Shown here: in pieces, positions 10,983-19,293 of the stretch
How positions within the stretch are numbered: position 1 is the stretch's first letter
Layout: the number at the start of each line of letters is the position of its first letter
Source of the DNA: Paractinoplanes atraurantiacus
GTDB lineage: Bacteria > Actinomycetota > Actinomycetes > Mycobacteriales > Micromonosporaceae
DNA: 64,000 nucleotides
Reading direction: 5' to 3'
NCBI RefSeq assembly: GCF_900215205.1
Contig: NZ_OBDY01000004.1
Coordinates: 230,348 to 294,347 of the forward strand
Notes under the pieces: model-generated
What the model saw: the letters and a program-made list of their open reading frames with translations, nothing else
What the model was told of the DNA's origin: nothing
The model's database searches: none
Position numbers and translations under genes: made by a program

Positions 10983-11149
10983 TCGTGTTGCGGGGACTGG
11001 GTACTATTCGGCCGCTGATCAACGGCCATCGTCGTCTCTCGGTCATCCCCAGATGGCTTCAAATTCGTCGGGCTCGAGATGCGCCCGGGCGCGGTTCCGG
11101 GAAGGCTTGGGCACAAGCCATGTCCACCACGGGGCGGGGAGGCCGGACG

Positions 11150-11794
11150 ATGGTTGGTAAGACGATCACCAGGTTGCTGGCTGTGACGGCGGCGCTCGCG
11201 GTCGGGCTCGCGCCCGCGGCCGCGCAGGCCGCTCCCAAGCCGGCGGCCAAGCCGAACGTCGTGCAGATCACCGGCAAGGACGTGGACGGCAAGATCCTCG
11301 TCGATCAGAAGAACCAGAAGCGGCTCTTCGACAGCCTCCTCAGCGAGGTCAGCTGGATGGCGACGGCCAAGTCGCAGACCACCGCGCTCAAGGCCGACAA
11401 GCTCGGCGTCAAATACACGGTCACCCTGCTCAACAACAAGCAGACCCTCCAGACGTACGACCTCTTCCCGCTGGCCGCCGGCGGTCCCCGCGCCCACCGT
11501 CTGGCCAAGCAGCCGACCGGCGCCAAGACCGAGGGCTGGTTCTACGGCCGTCTCACCATGCCCGAGGCGCTGCGGGTGGCCGGCGTGCCGCTCAAGTCGA
11601 AGCCCGACGTGGTCACCGGCGGCATCGGCGGCGGCATCGGTCAGGGCCTCGACGTCGAGGCGGCCAAGGAGCCGGCCGGCGTGAAGGAGTACGTGGGCGA
11701 GGTGCGCCGCCTGTTCCTGCTCAACGGCGCGGTCCTCGCGGCCATCCTGGTCGGCCTGGCCGGCATCGCCTTCCTCATCCGCCGCAAGATTTAA
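11150..11794 (+). CDS. Exported membrane-anchored protein of unknown function
   Basis: The 214-residue product begins with a cleavable-type signal (MVGKTITRLLAVTAALAVGLAPAAAQA). An extracytoplasmic domain of about 150 residues follows, and the protein ends with one membrane helix and a short basic tail (FLIRRKI). It is therefore predicted to be tethered to the outer face of the membrane. I recognise no catalytic motif. The ATG at 11150 is chosen because GGGAGG is placed seven bases upstream; the open frame extends further 5' without support. Its TAA stop overlaps the stop of the convergent sigma-partner gene in the four-base palindrome TTAA. An accessory role in the envelope is inference only. 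Confidence 0.75.
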   Translation: MVGKTITRLLAVTAALAVGLAPAAAQAAPKPAAKPNVVQITGKDVDGKILVDQKNQKRLFDSLLSEVSWMATAKSQTTALKADKLGVKYTVTLLNNKQTLQTYDLFPLAAGGPRAHRLAKQPTGAKTEGWFYGRLTMPEALRVAGVPLKSKPDVVTGGIGGGIGQGLDVEAAKEPAGVKEYVGEVRRLFLLNGAVLAAILVGLAGIAFLIRRKI

Positions 11795-12543
11795 CTCACG
11801 GGCGTCCGGAACGGCGGGCAGCCTTTCTCGCAGGCCTCGCCGCCGAACGCGTCGAACACCCGCTCGTCGGTCGCCACCTGCTCGACCTGGGCTCCGGTGA
11901 GCCCGGGCTTGCCGCGGGCGGCGCCGACGTCGCGCTTACCGGTGGCCATCACGGCGATCGTGCGGCCGTCGCCCGGGCGCCGCGCGATCGTCTGGCGCAC
12001 CTGCCAGTTCTCGTCGCTGACGTCGTCGTAGCGGACGAACTCGAGGTCACCTGCCTTGTCGACCCGGGCACAGGCCTTCTTGTCGGCCTTCACCGGCAAG
12101 CAGTAGCTGCCCGATCTGTCATAGACGGCCACGTCGATGGCGCCCCGCGGCTCATCCCCGTCGACCACGTGATACCTCCGCCAGCCGTCCCCCCGCTCGA
12201 CCGACTTGATCCCCAGACCACGACCGGCGATCAACGGCTCGACCATTTCCCGTACGCCGTCAGCGGCCTCCGAGACCGCGGGCGCGGGCCGGACCGTCGC
12301 CGGGACCGACACGGCCGGGGTGGCGGTGGGCGGCGCGCCCGGCAGCAGCGTGGTGGTGATCAGATAGCCGGCCGCCACGACACCGGCCGCGGCCAGCAGA
12401 CCCGAGCCGAGCAGCAGCTGCGTGCGGCGCCGGCGCAGCCGGTCGGCCCGGCGGAAGACCGCGTCGACCTCGTCGCCGACCGACGGCTCCCCCTCGAGGA
12501 CGTGCTCCAGCAGCTCGCGCAGCGGCCCCGACGGCGCGCTCAT
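11791..12543 (-). CDS. Single-pass membrane protein, likely partner of the upstream sigma factor
   Basis: The 250-residue protein has a cytoplasmic N-terminus of about 40 residues with an Arg-rich stretch (ADRLRRRRTQ), one membrane helix (LLLGSGLLAAAGVVAAGYLI) and an external domain with several cysteines near its end (GGEACEKGCPPF). Its ATG overlaps the stop of the sigma gene by ATGA, so translation is coupled. This arrangement is typical of an anti-sigma factor or a membrane sensor for an ECF/SigE-family sigma. No zinc-binding HxxxCxxC motif is visible, so a ZAS-type anti-sigma is unlikely. The function is inferred from position. Confidence 0.7.
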   Translation of the reverse strand: MSAPSGPLRELLEHVLEGEPSVGDEVDAVFRRADRLRRRRTQLLLGSGLLAAAGVVAAGYLITTTLLPGAPPTATPAVSVPATVRPAPAVSEAADGVREMVEPLIAGRGLGIKSVERGDGWRRYHVVDGDEPRGAIDVAVYDRSGSYCLPVKADKKACARVDKAGDLEFVRYDDVSDENWQVRQTIARRPGDGRTIAVMATGKRDVGAARGKPGLTGAQVEQVATDERVFDAFGGEACEKGCPPFRTPVS

Positions 12544-13019
12544 CCGGCCATCGCCGCCTCGGACTCGGTGAGCAGCTTCTCCAGCGCGGCCAGGCCGGCC
12601 CGCTCGTAGGCACCCACCCGCTCGTCGTCGAGGTCGAGCATGGCCCCGGTGGCCTCCACGTCGAAGCCGTCCCAATAGCGCAGCACGAGAACGGCGCGGC
12701 AGCGCGGCGCCAGCTTGTGCAGCGCGTCCAGAAGCAGGATCGACTCGGCGGCGACACCTTCGGCACCGGCCGAGGCCACGAAGACGTGCTCCCGGCGGCG
12801 GTTGCGCTTGCGGCACGACTCCATGAGGTCGGCGTACGCGTAGACGTCGGCGTCGGCCACGGCCCCGCGCCGGCTGTCCACGACCAGGCGGGCCAGGGTG
12901 GCGCGGGTCAGCTCGGCCGCGAGCTGCCAGTCGCCGCACATCAGGAAGGCCGACCGGCGCAGGTGCGGGAGGCGGGCCGCGACGAACGTACGAAGTTCGT
13001 CACCCTCGTTTCCGGACAT
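12540..13019 (-). CDS. SigE-family ECF sigma factor
   Basis: This 159-residue protein is a short two-domain sigma-70 factor. Region 2 is recognisable from FVAARLPHLRRSAFLMCGDWQLAAELTRATLARL, and region 4 from LHKLAPRCRAVLVLRYWDGFDVEATGAML. This is the SigE (SACE-type) group common in Actinoplanes and Streptomyces. It is translationally coupled to the downstream membrane protein, its probable regulator. The ATG at 13019 has an AAAGGG sequence upstream. Region 2 is somewhat divergent, so strong promoter activity should not be assumed. Confidence 0.85.
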   Translation of the reverse strand: MSGNEGDELRTFVAARLPHLRRSAFLMCGDWQLAAELTRATLARLVVDSRRGAVADADVYAYADLMESCRKRNRRREHVFVASAGAEGVAAESILLLDALHKLAPRCRAVLVLRYWDGFDVEATGAMLDLDDERVGAYERAGLAALEKLLTESEAAMAG

Positions 13020-13066
13020 ATGCCCTTTATAGGCGCGGAACGGGGTGCCGGGGCGCGGAACGGCGA

Positions 13067-13618
13067 TCACGCGACCTGAACGGCGACCTCCACCAGGCGT
13101 ACGAGATCATCCAGGTCTTGATCGAACTCGTCCGGGGCCTCGGCCGGCGGCAGGCCACCCGTCACCTCACCGGTGGCGTGACCCAGCAGAAAGGCGAGGA
13201 TCATGCGAGCCATTCGCGGTACGGAGCTCTCGGGCACCCCGGCGTCGTGGAGGATGCCGCGCAGCGCCGCCGTCAGCCAGGAGGCCGAAGCGCCGGCGGC
13301 CGGGCGGTTGAGCAGCAGCGGGAAGGCGCCCGGATGTTTCTGCGCGAGCGCCCGGACGGAGCGGCCCAGCGCGCGCAGGCGCCGCCGCCAGCCCGCGGCC
13401 TGACCCTCACCCTCGTCGCCGCCGTCGTTCTCGAGCTCGATGTTGAGCAGATCCACCAGGCCGTCGAGCAGGGCGTCCTTGCCACCGACGTACGGGTAGA
13501 GGGCCATCGAGGTCAGGCCGACCCGCTCGGCCACCGCCCGCATGGACATCGCGGCCAGGCCGCGCTCGTCGACGAGAGCGAGGGCCTGGTCGAGAATCAG
13601 CCGTCTCTTGTCGTCCAC
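13067..13618 (-). CDS. TetR family transcriptional regulator
   Basis: The N-terminal helix-turn-helix is clear (ILDQALALVDERGLAAMSMRAVAERVGLTSMALYPYVGGKDALL). It is followed by a helical ligand-binding C-terminal domain, 183 residues in total. The C-terminal pattern (AQKHPGAFPLLLNRP...) matches the group often annotated with a tetracycline-repressor-like C-terminal domain. It sits between the sigma operon and a small orphan gene, and no obvious efflux target is adjacent. A GTG at 13618 is taken as start; a TTG at 13621 is possible, and no good ribosome site is seen for either. Confidence 0.88.
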   Translation of the reverse strand: MDDKRRLILDQALALVDERGLAAMSMRAVAERVGLTSMALYPYVGGKDALLDGLVDLLNIELENDGGDEGEGQAAGWRRRLRALGRSVRALAQKHPGAFPLLLNRPAAGASASWLTAALRGILHDAGVPESSVPRMARMILAFLLGHATGEVTGGLPPAEAPDEFDQDLDDLVRLVEVAVQVA

Positions 13619-13763
13619 CAAACAACCGTGTCCGGCATTTCGCCTAAGTCAACCGGGACGCGCCGCGCGGCCACCCGGTCGGGGTCAGCTTTACCGCTTC
13701 CGCCTCGTACGCCTTGCCTTTTACCTTGCCCGATTTGCGAGGTTCATCGAATGGCGCGAGCGA

Positions 13764-13991
13764 TCAGCACCAGCGGCCCGGCGGGCGGCCCCGGCCGGCG
13801 GCGCGGCGGCGGGGGCGCACGGCGCCGTGCAGGTGGGCGCCGGCCCAGCCGTGCAGCTCGGTGCGGCAGCCGCCCCGGCTCGGGACCGGCACGACGACCT
13901 CCGGGTCCGCCTCGTTCACGGTCGCCATCGGCAGCGAGCCCTCCGGCGCGGGCTCACCCTCGCCGAGCGGCCAGTTCTCCCGTTCCGTCAT
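13764..13991 (-). CDS. Small hypothetical protein, 75 aa
   Basis: A 75-codon frame starts with ATG directly downstream of a very good ribosome site (GAGGAGGCGAG), which is the main support. The first half (MTERENWPLGEGEPAPEG...) is acidic and contains a VVVPVPSRGGC segment. The second half is Arg-rich. It lies divergent to the FasR-like gene. I recognise no family. It could be a genuine small protein, or the 5' end of a gene whose 3' part was lost upstream of the TetR gene. Confidence 0.5.
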   Translation of the reverse strand: MTERENWPLGEGEPAPEGSLPMATVNEADPEVVVPVPSRGGCRTELHGWAGAHLHGAVRPRRRAAGRGRPPGRWC

Positions 13992-14193
13992 CTCGCCTCC
14001 TCACCCTCTCGCGGTCTTTCATCGGCAGTTCGTGGCCCCCGCTTTACCGGAGGCGGATGCGAATCCGCCGACGCTAGGACGACACGATGCCAGGTCACCG
14101 ACCGAAATCGCGGGAGAGGCGCACCGCTACACCGGACATTTACCCCAAATCGCCACTTTTTCGACTCGGGCGCCGGCGTGGCAGTCTGTTGGC

Positions 14194-15390
14194 GTGTCAG
14201 AGACCGCGCTGCCCCAGGGCTCGGCGAAACCGCCACCGGCCGAGACCCTGCGCCGGATCGAACGGCACGCCGGGGCCCTCGCCACCTCGGCCGTCGCCCG
14301 CATGGACGAGACCCTGCCCTGGTTCCGGGCCCTCCCGGCCGACCAGCGCTCCTGGGTCATGCTCGTCGCCCAGGCCGGCGTCCGCTCGCTGGTCGAGTGG
14401 CTGCGCTCCGGCGGCGCCATCGAGGACAGCACCCAGGAGATCTCCGACGAGGTCTTCGCCGCCGCGCCGCGCGCCCTGGCCCGCTCGATCACGCTGACCC
14501 AGACGGTCCAGCTGATCAAGGTGACCATCGACGTCGCCGAGGCCGAGGTGGCCGTGCTGGCCGCCCCCGGCGAGGAGGAGCCGCTCCTTCAGGCCATCCT
14601 CAAGTTCTCCCGCGAGATCGCCTTCTCCGCGGCCCGGGTGTACGCCCGCGCCGCCGAGTCCCGCGGCGCCTGGGACGCCCGCCTCCAGGCGCTGCTCGTC
14701 GACGCGCTGCTGCGCGGCGACTCCTCCGACGTGCTGGCCAGCCGGGCCGCGGCGCTCGGCTGGGCCGACGCCCCACCGGTCGCGGTCGTGGTCGGCCGCT
14801 CCCCCGGCGGCGACATCACCGCCGTGCTGCACGCGGTCTACCGGGCGGCCCGGCGCGGCCGCATCGAGGTGATCGGCGGCGTCCACGGCGACCGGCTGGT
14901 CGTGGTCATGGGCGGCGCCGCCGACCCGGTGGCCACCGCGACCTCGCTCGCGGCCAGCTTCGGCGAGGGGCCCATCGTGGTCGGCCCGGCGGTGCCCTCG
15001 CTCGACCAGGCCACCGAGTCGGCGCGGGCCGCGCTGGCCGGCTTCCGGGCCGCGCCGGCCTGGCCGGGCGCGCCCAACCCGGTGTCCGCCGACGACCTGC
15101 TGCCCGAGCGGACCCTGGCCGGCGACATGGAGGCACGGCGGAAACTGCGGCACGACGCGTACGGGGCCCTGTCCCGGGCCGGCGGCGGACTTCTCGACAC
15201 GCTCGACGCGTTCTTCGCCGCGGGCGGGGTACTCGAGAGCGCGGCCCGCGAGTTGTTCGTGCACCCGAACACGATCCGATACCGCCTCAAAAGGGTGGCC
15301 GAGGTCACCGGGCTGTCGCCCCTGGACGGACGCGACGCGTTCGCCCTGCGGCTGGCGCTGGCCGTCGGCCGCCTCGACCCTGCGACATAG
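14194..15390 (+). CDS. fasR: PucR-type regulator, FasR-like activator of fatty acid synthase genes
   Basis: The 398-residue protein ends in a PucR/CdaR helix-turn-helix (LESAARELFVHPNTIRYRLKRV at about residues 349-370). The upstream part is an RsbR/GGDEF-like ligand or dimerisation region, as in other PucR proteins. It lies directly upstream of fabD-fabH-acpP-fabF on the same strand. In Streptomyces coelicolor the PucR-like FasR occupies exactly this place and activates that operon (established for that organism). The start is the GTG at 14194; the frame is open further upstream but without coding character. The 94 bases to fabD contain an inverted repeat that is a candidate binding site. 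Confidence 0.87.
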   Translation: MSETALPQGSAKPPPAETLRRIERHAGALATSAVARMDETLPWFRALPADQRSWVMLVAQAGVRSLVEWLRSGGAIEDSTQEISDEVFAAAPRALARSITLTQTVQLIKVTIDVAEAEVAVLAAPGEEEPLLQAILKFSREIAFSAARVYARAAESRGAWDARLQALLVDALLRGDSSDVLASRAAALGWADAPPVAVVVGRSPGGDITAVLHAVYRAARRGRIEVIGGVHGDRLVVVMGGAADPVATATSLAASFGEGPIVVGPAVPSLDQATESARAALAGFRAAPAWPGAPNPVSADDLLPERTLAGDMEARRKLRHDAYGALSRAGGGLLDTLDAFFAAGGVLESAARELFVHPNTIRYRLKRVAEVTGLSPLDGRDAFALRLALAVGRLDPAT

Positions 15391-15399
15391 CTCACCGAC

Positions 15400-15416
15400 T
15401 TGTAGAGTTCCTACAA
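15400..15416 (+). promoter_or_regulatory. Inverted repeat upstream of fabD, candidate FasR operator
   Basis: TTGTAG and CTACAA form a perfect 6-bp inverted repeat around AGTTC, starting 10 bases after the regulator stop and 69 bases before the fabD start. A third related half-site (TCGTAGG) follows at about 15423. The spacing fits a dimeric activator, and the position fits autonomous control of the fab operon. Assignment to FasR is inference from the gene order. Confidence 0.5.
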
Positions 15417-15434
15417 CAGCCGTCGTAGGGTTTC

Positions 15435-15463
15435 GTCGCCGTCAGCAACCCCGCAACGGCGAC
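15435..15463 (+). promoter_or_regulatory. Hairpin in the fabD leader
   Basis: GTCGCCGT (15435-15442) and ACGGCGAC (15456-15463) form a perfect 8-bp stem with a 13-base loop, 21 bases before the fabD GTG. It may be a leader structure affecting translation, or part of the regulator-binding region. No known riboswitch is recognised. Confidence 0.35.
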
Positions 15464-15484
15464 CTATCCGGAAGAGTCGAAGAC

Positions 15485-16411
15485 GTGCTCGCCGTACTTT
15501 CCCCCGGCCAGGGTTCCCAGAAGCCCGGCTTCCTGACTCCGTGGCTCGACCTCCCCGGCGCCGAGACCAAACTGCGTTGGTGGTCGGTGCTGGCCGGCGT
15601 CGACCTGGTGCACCTCGGCACGTCGGCCGGCGCCGACGAGATCAAGGACACCGCCCGTACGCAGCCCCTCCTGGTCGCCGCCGCCCTGCTGGCCGGCTCC
15701 GAGCTCCCGCTCGACGGCGTGGACCTCGTCGCCGGGCACAGCGTCGGCGAGCTCGGCGCGGCCGCCCTGGCCGGCGTGCTGCCGTCCGAGGCCTCGATCG
15801 CGCTGGCCGGGCTGCGCGGCCGCGAGATGGCCGCCGCCTGCGCCCTCGAACCGACCGGCATGAGCGCCGTCCTCGGCGGCGACCCCGACGAGGTGCTCGC
15901 GGCCATCGACAAGCACGGCCTGTACCCGGCCAATCGCAACGCGGCCGGCCAGGTCGTCGCGGCCGGCTCGCTCGACGGGCTCGCCGCGCTGGCCGCCGAC
16001 CCGCCGGAGAAGGCGCGGGTCCGGGCGCTCGAGGTCGCGGGGGCGTTCCACACGCCGTACATGCAAACCGCCGAAACCGCCCTCGCCGCCGTAGCCGGCG
16101 GCATCAGCGCCGGGAACCCGGCGCGCACCCTGCTCTCCAACCTCGACGGCACCGCCGTCACCGACGGCGCCGAGATGGTGCAGCGACTCGTCCGCCAGGT
16201 CACCGCGCCCGTGCGCTGGGACCTGTGCATGCGGTCGCTGGCCGAGCTCGGCGTCACCGGCGTGATCGAGCTGCCGCCCGCCGGCACCCTGGCCGGCCTG
16301 GTCAAGCGCGAGCTCAAGGGCAACGGGGCCCCCGAGATCGTCACCCTCAACACCCCCGACGACCTGCCCGCCGCCCGCGACCTCGTCGCCCGGCACTCAG
16401 CTCGCCACTAA
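15485..16411 (+). CDS. fabD: Malonyl-CoA:ACP transacylase
   Basis: The 308-residue enzyme has the N-terminal SPGQGSQ, the nucleophile motif GHSVGE near residue 85 and the catalytic-histidine region GAFHTPYM near residue 187. It loads malonate onto ACP for type II fatty acid synthesis. It is the first gene of a four-gene operon, begins with GTG, and is followed after 11 bases by fabH. Length and motifs are normal. Confidence 0.96.
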   Translation: MLAVLSPGQGSQKPGFLTPWLDLPGAETKLRWWSVLAGVDLVHLGTSAGADEIKDTARTQPLLVAAALLAGSELPLDGVDLVAGHSVGELGAAALAGVLPSEASIALAGLRGREMAAACALEPTGMSAVLGGDPDEVLAAIDKHGLYPANRNAAGQVVAAGSLDGLAALAADPPEKARVRALEVAGAFHTPYMQTAETALAAVAGGISAGNPARTLLSNLDGTAVTDGAEMVQRLVRQVTAPVRWDLCMRSLAELGVTGVIELPPAGTLAGLVKRELKGNGAPEIVTLNTPDDLPAARDLVARHSARH

Positions 16412-16422
16412 GGAGCATGCTC

Positions 16423-17373
16423 ATGACCGCGGGTTCCCGCATCGTCGCGATGGGGCACTACCAGCCCTCGCGCATCGTCACAAATGACGATCTGGCCGCG
16501 ACGATCGACACCAACGACGAGTGGATCAAGAGCCGGGTCGGCATCGCCGAACGGCGCATCGCCGACGGCGAGTCCGTCGCCGACATGGCCACCTTCGCGG
16601 CCGAGAAAGCGCTGGCGGCGTCCGGGCTGACCGCGGCCGACATCGACCTCGTCACGGTCGCCACCTGCTCGTCCATCGACCGCTGCCCCAACGTCGCGAG
16701 CCGGGTCGCGGCCCGCCTCGGCGTCAAGGCCCCCGCAGCGTACGACCTCAACACCGCCTGCTCCGGCTTCAGCTACGCGCTCGGCACGGTCGACCACGCC
16801 ATCCGCGCCGGCGCGGCCCGCAACGCGATCGTGATCGGCGCCGAGAAGCTGTCCGACGTCACCGACTGGACCGACCGCACCACGGCCGTCCTGTTCGGCG
16901 ACGGCGCCGGCGCCGCGGTCGTCACCAGCGTGGCCGACGGCGAAGAAGCGGCCATCGGCCCGGTGCTGTGGGGCTCCGCCCCCGAAAAGGGCGACGCCCT
17001 GCTCATCGAGGGCTGGCAGCCGTACATCAAGCAGGAAGGCCAGACGGTCTTCCGCTGGGCCACCACCGAACTGGCGCCGTTCGCCCTGCAGGTCTGCGAG
17101 CGGGCCGGGGTGGCCCCGTCCGAGCTGGCCGCGTTCGTGCCGCACCAGGCGAACACCCGGATCATCGACGGTATCGTCAAGCGGCTCGGTCTCGGCCCCG
17201 ACGTGGTCGTGGCCAAAGACCTGGTCCACTCCGGCAACACCTCGGCGGCGAGCGTGCCGCTGGCCCTGTCCAAGCTGGTCGAGCGCCGGGAGGTGCCCTC
17301 GGGCGCGCCCGTCCTGCTCTTCGGCTTCGGCGGCGGCCTCACCTACGCCGGTCAGGTCGTCCGCTGCCCCTGA
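16423..17373 (+). CDS. fabH: 3-oxoacyl-ACP synthase III
   Basis: The 316-residue condensing enzyme has the complete Cys-His-Asn triad: Cys113 in DLNTACSGF, His241 in VPHQANTRI and Asn272 in HSGNTS. It starts fatty acid chains from acyl-CoA primers and malonyl-ACP; in actinobacteria it often prefers branched primers. Two ATGs occur, at 16417 and 16423. The second is chosen because AGGAGC lies six bases before it and would overlap the first. Confidence 0.96.
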   Translation: MTAGSRIVAMGHYQPSRIVTNDDLAATIDTNDEWIKSRVGIAERRIADGESVADMATFAAEKALAASGLTAADIDLVTVATCSSIDRCPNVASRVAARLGVKAPAAYDLNTACSGFSYALGTVDHAIRAGAARNAIVIGAEKLSDVTDWTDRTTAVLFGDGAGAAVVTSVADGEEAAIGPVLWGSAPEKGDALLIEGWQPYIKQEGQTVFRWATTELAPFALQVCERAGVAPSELAAFVPHQANTRIIDGIVKRLGLGPDVVVAKDLVHSGNTSAASVPLALSKLVERREVPSGAPVLLFGFGGGLTYAGQVVRCP

Positions 17374-17427
17374 GCAGTTGATGGTCCTGTACGGAGCAGT
17401 CCCCACCATTGAGAGGAAACACCAGTA

Positions 17428-17670
17428 ATGGCTTCACGCGAAGAGATCACCTCCGGCCTCGCCGAGATCCTCGAAGAGGTCGCCGGGGTGAACCCGGACG
17501 ACGTCGCCGAGGGCAAGTCGTTCACCGACGACCTGGACGTCGACTCGCTGTCCATGGTCGAGGTCGTGGTGGCCGCCGAGGAGAAGTTCGGCGTCAAGAT
17601 CCCCGACAACGAGGTCCAGAACCTGAAGACCGTCGGTGACGCGGTGAGCTACATCGAGGCGAACCACTGA
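17428..17670 (+). CDS. acpP: Acyl carrier protein
   Basis: The 80-residue acidic protein has the phosphopantetheine attachment serine, Ser40, in the motif DVDSLSMVE. It also shows the usual helix pattern, ending in TVGDAVSYIEANH. It carries growing acyl chains for FabD, FabH and FabF. A GAGAGGAAA ribosome site precedes the ATG. The stop is one base from the fabF start, so translation is likely coupled. Confidence 0.97.
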   Translation: MASREEITSGLAEILEEVAGVNPDDVAEGKSFTDDLDVDSLSMVEVVVAAEEKFGVKIPDNEVQNLKTVGDAVSYIEANH

Positions 17671-17671
17671 C

Positions 17672-18898
17672 ATGAGCAATGTCGACGTCGTCGTCACCGG
17701 GCTCGGCGCGACCACCCCGTTGGGCGGGGACGTCGCGTCCACCTGGGACGCCATGCTCGCCGGCCGCTCCGGGGTGAGTCACATCACCGCGGGGTGGGCC
17801 GAGCAGGCCACAGTGAAAATCGCCGCACAACTCAAGGTCGAACCCTCCGAGGTGCTCGAAAGGGTCCGGCTCCGCCGCCTCGACCGCTCCGAGGCGATCG
17901 CGCTGATCGCCGCGAAGCAGGCCTGGGCGGACGCCGGCCTGGAAGACGCGGAGATCGACCGCGAGCGCCTCGCCGTCAGCTTCGGCAGCGGCATAGGCGG
18001 TGCGCTCACCCTGCTCAACCAGGACGACATCCTCGAAGAGTCAGGCCCCCGCAAGGTCAGCCCGCACACCGTGCCGATGCTCATGCCCAACGGGCCGGCC
18101 GCGTGGATCGGCATCGACCTCAAGGCACAGGCCGGCGTCCACGCGATGGCCAGCGCCTGCGCGACCGGCGCCGAAGCCCTGGCGCTCGGCATGGACATCA
18201 TCCGCAGCGGCCGGGCCGACGTGGTCCTGGCCGGCGGCACCGAGGCGGTCATCCACCCGCTGCCGTTCGCCGGATTCGCCAACATGCGCGCCATGTCGAC
18301 GCGCAACGACGACCCGGAGAAGGCGTCCCGGCCGTGGGACAAAGGCCGCGACGGCTTCGTGTTCGGCGAAGGATCGGGCGCGGTGGTCCTGGAAAGGGCC
18401 GAGCACGCGAAGGCCCGAGGGGCACGCGTCTACGCCCGCCTGGCCGGCTCGGGCATCACATCGGACGGGTTCGACATCGTGCAGCCCGACCCGGAGTGCA
18501 AGGGCGGAGCCCGGGCGATGACAAAGGCGATCCGCGACGCCGGCCTGACCGGCGCCGACATCGTCCACGTCAACGCGCACGCCACCTCGACCCCGGTCGG
18601 CGACATGGGCGAGATCGTGGGCATCAAGACGGCAGTGGGAACCCACCCGCTGCTGACCTCGACGAAGTCGATGTCCGGCCACCTGCTGGGTGCGGCCGGA
18701 GCGCTGGAGTCGATCGCCGTGATCCTGGCGATCCGCGACAGCGTCGTCCCCCCGACGATCAACCTGGACGACCCGGATGATCGCCTGGATCTCGATGTGG
18801 CGGCGCACAAGGCGCGGTCACTGGACATTCCGGCGGCTATGAACAACTCGTTCGGGTTTGGTGGGCACAACGTGGCTCTGGTCTTTACCCGGGCCTGA
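17672..18898 (+). CDS. fabF: 3-oxoacyl-ACP synthase II
   Basis: The 408-residue elongating ketosynthase has the Cys-His-His triad: Cys163 (SACATGAEAL), His303 (NAHATSTPVGD) and His337 (SGHLLGAAG). It also has the GFGGHN glycine motif near the end. It is the last gene of the fab operon and is followed by a terminator. A secondary-metabolite ketosynthase is unlikely because the operon is complete and in the housekeeping order. Confidence 0.96.
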   Translation: MSNVDVVVTGLGATTPLGGDVASTWDAMLAGRSGVSHITAGWAEQATVKIAAQLKVEPSEVLERVRLRRLDRSEAIALIAAKQAWADAGLEDAEIDRERLAVSFGSGIGGALTLLNQDDILEESGPRKVSPHTVPMLMPNGPAAWIGIDLKAQAGVHAMASACATGAEALALGMDIIRSGRADVVLAGGTEAVIHPLPFAGFANMRAMSTRNDDPEKASRPWDKGRDGFVFGEGSGAVVLERAEHAKARGARVYARLAGSGITSDGFDIVQPDPECKGGARAMTKAIRDAGLTGADIVHVNAHATSTPVGDMGEIVGIKTAVGTHPLLTSTKSMSGHLLGAAGALESIAVILAIRDSVVPPTINLDDPDDRLDLDVAAHKARSLDIPAAMNNSFGFGGHNVALVFTRA

Positions 18899-18912
18899 GA
18901 ATCTTTCGCTTG

Positions 18913-18947
18913 AAGCCGGTTCCTCTGGGTGGGGGGCCGGCTTTCTT
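18913..18947 (+). terminator. Terminator of the fab operon
   Basis: AAGCCGG (18913-18919) pairs with CCGGCTT (18937-18943), followed by TCTT. It starts 15 bases after the fabF stop. The loop is G-rich and about 17 bases long. Confidence 0.65.
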
Positions 18948-18957
18948 GCGCTGGGAC

Positions 18958-19033
18958 GGTTGGGGGATGGGGTGACCACTCGGGCTGACTGGGAAGCGTT
19001 TTATGCCTCGAGTGGTCACCCCATCCCCCAACC
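18958..19033. repeat. Perfect 25-bp inverted repeat with 26-base loop
   Basis: Bases 18958-18982 and 19009-19033 are exact reverse complements (25 of 25). They are separated by 26 bases that include the AT-rich GCGTTTTATGCC. It lies only 11 bases beyond the fab terminator hairpin. It could be a second, very strong transcription-blocking hairpin, a protein-binding palindrome, or a miniature mobile or REP-like element. No gene is within it. Confidence 0.85.
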
Positions 19034-19293
19034 TTGCCGGGGAGTCCGTAGCTGCCAGGTGGGTGGTTGCGGGCTGCTGGGGCGTGGGGTGGGCCGGCGG
19101 TCACCTTGCTCGGGTGGTGGGGTGGGGTTCGCATCCGCGCTGGGGTGCGGGCAGGGGAGCTTGTCACCCGGGCCTAGCTGGGTGGTGTGCTGGTCGGCAA
19201 TTCCAGGCCGGTCGCGCGGGTTCGGTGGTCAGGTCTGAGGGCCGCAGCGGATTCTGCTGAGAGGTGGAGGCGGGGGCCGACCTCGCCGCGGCG

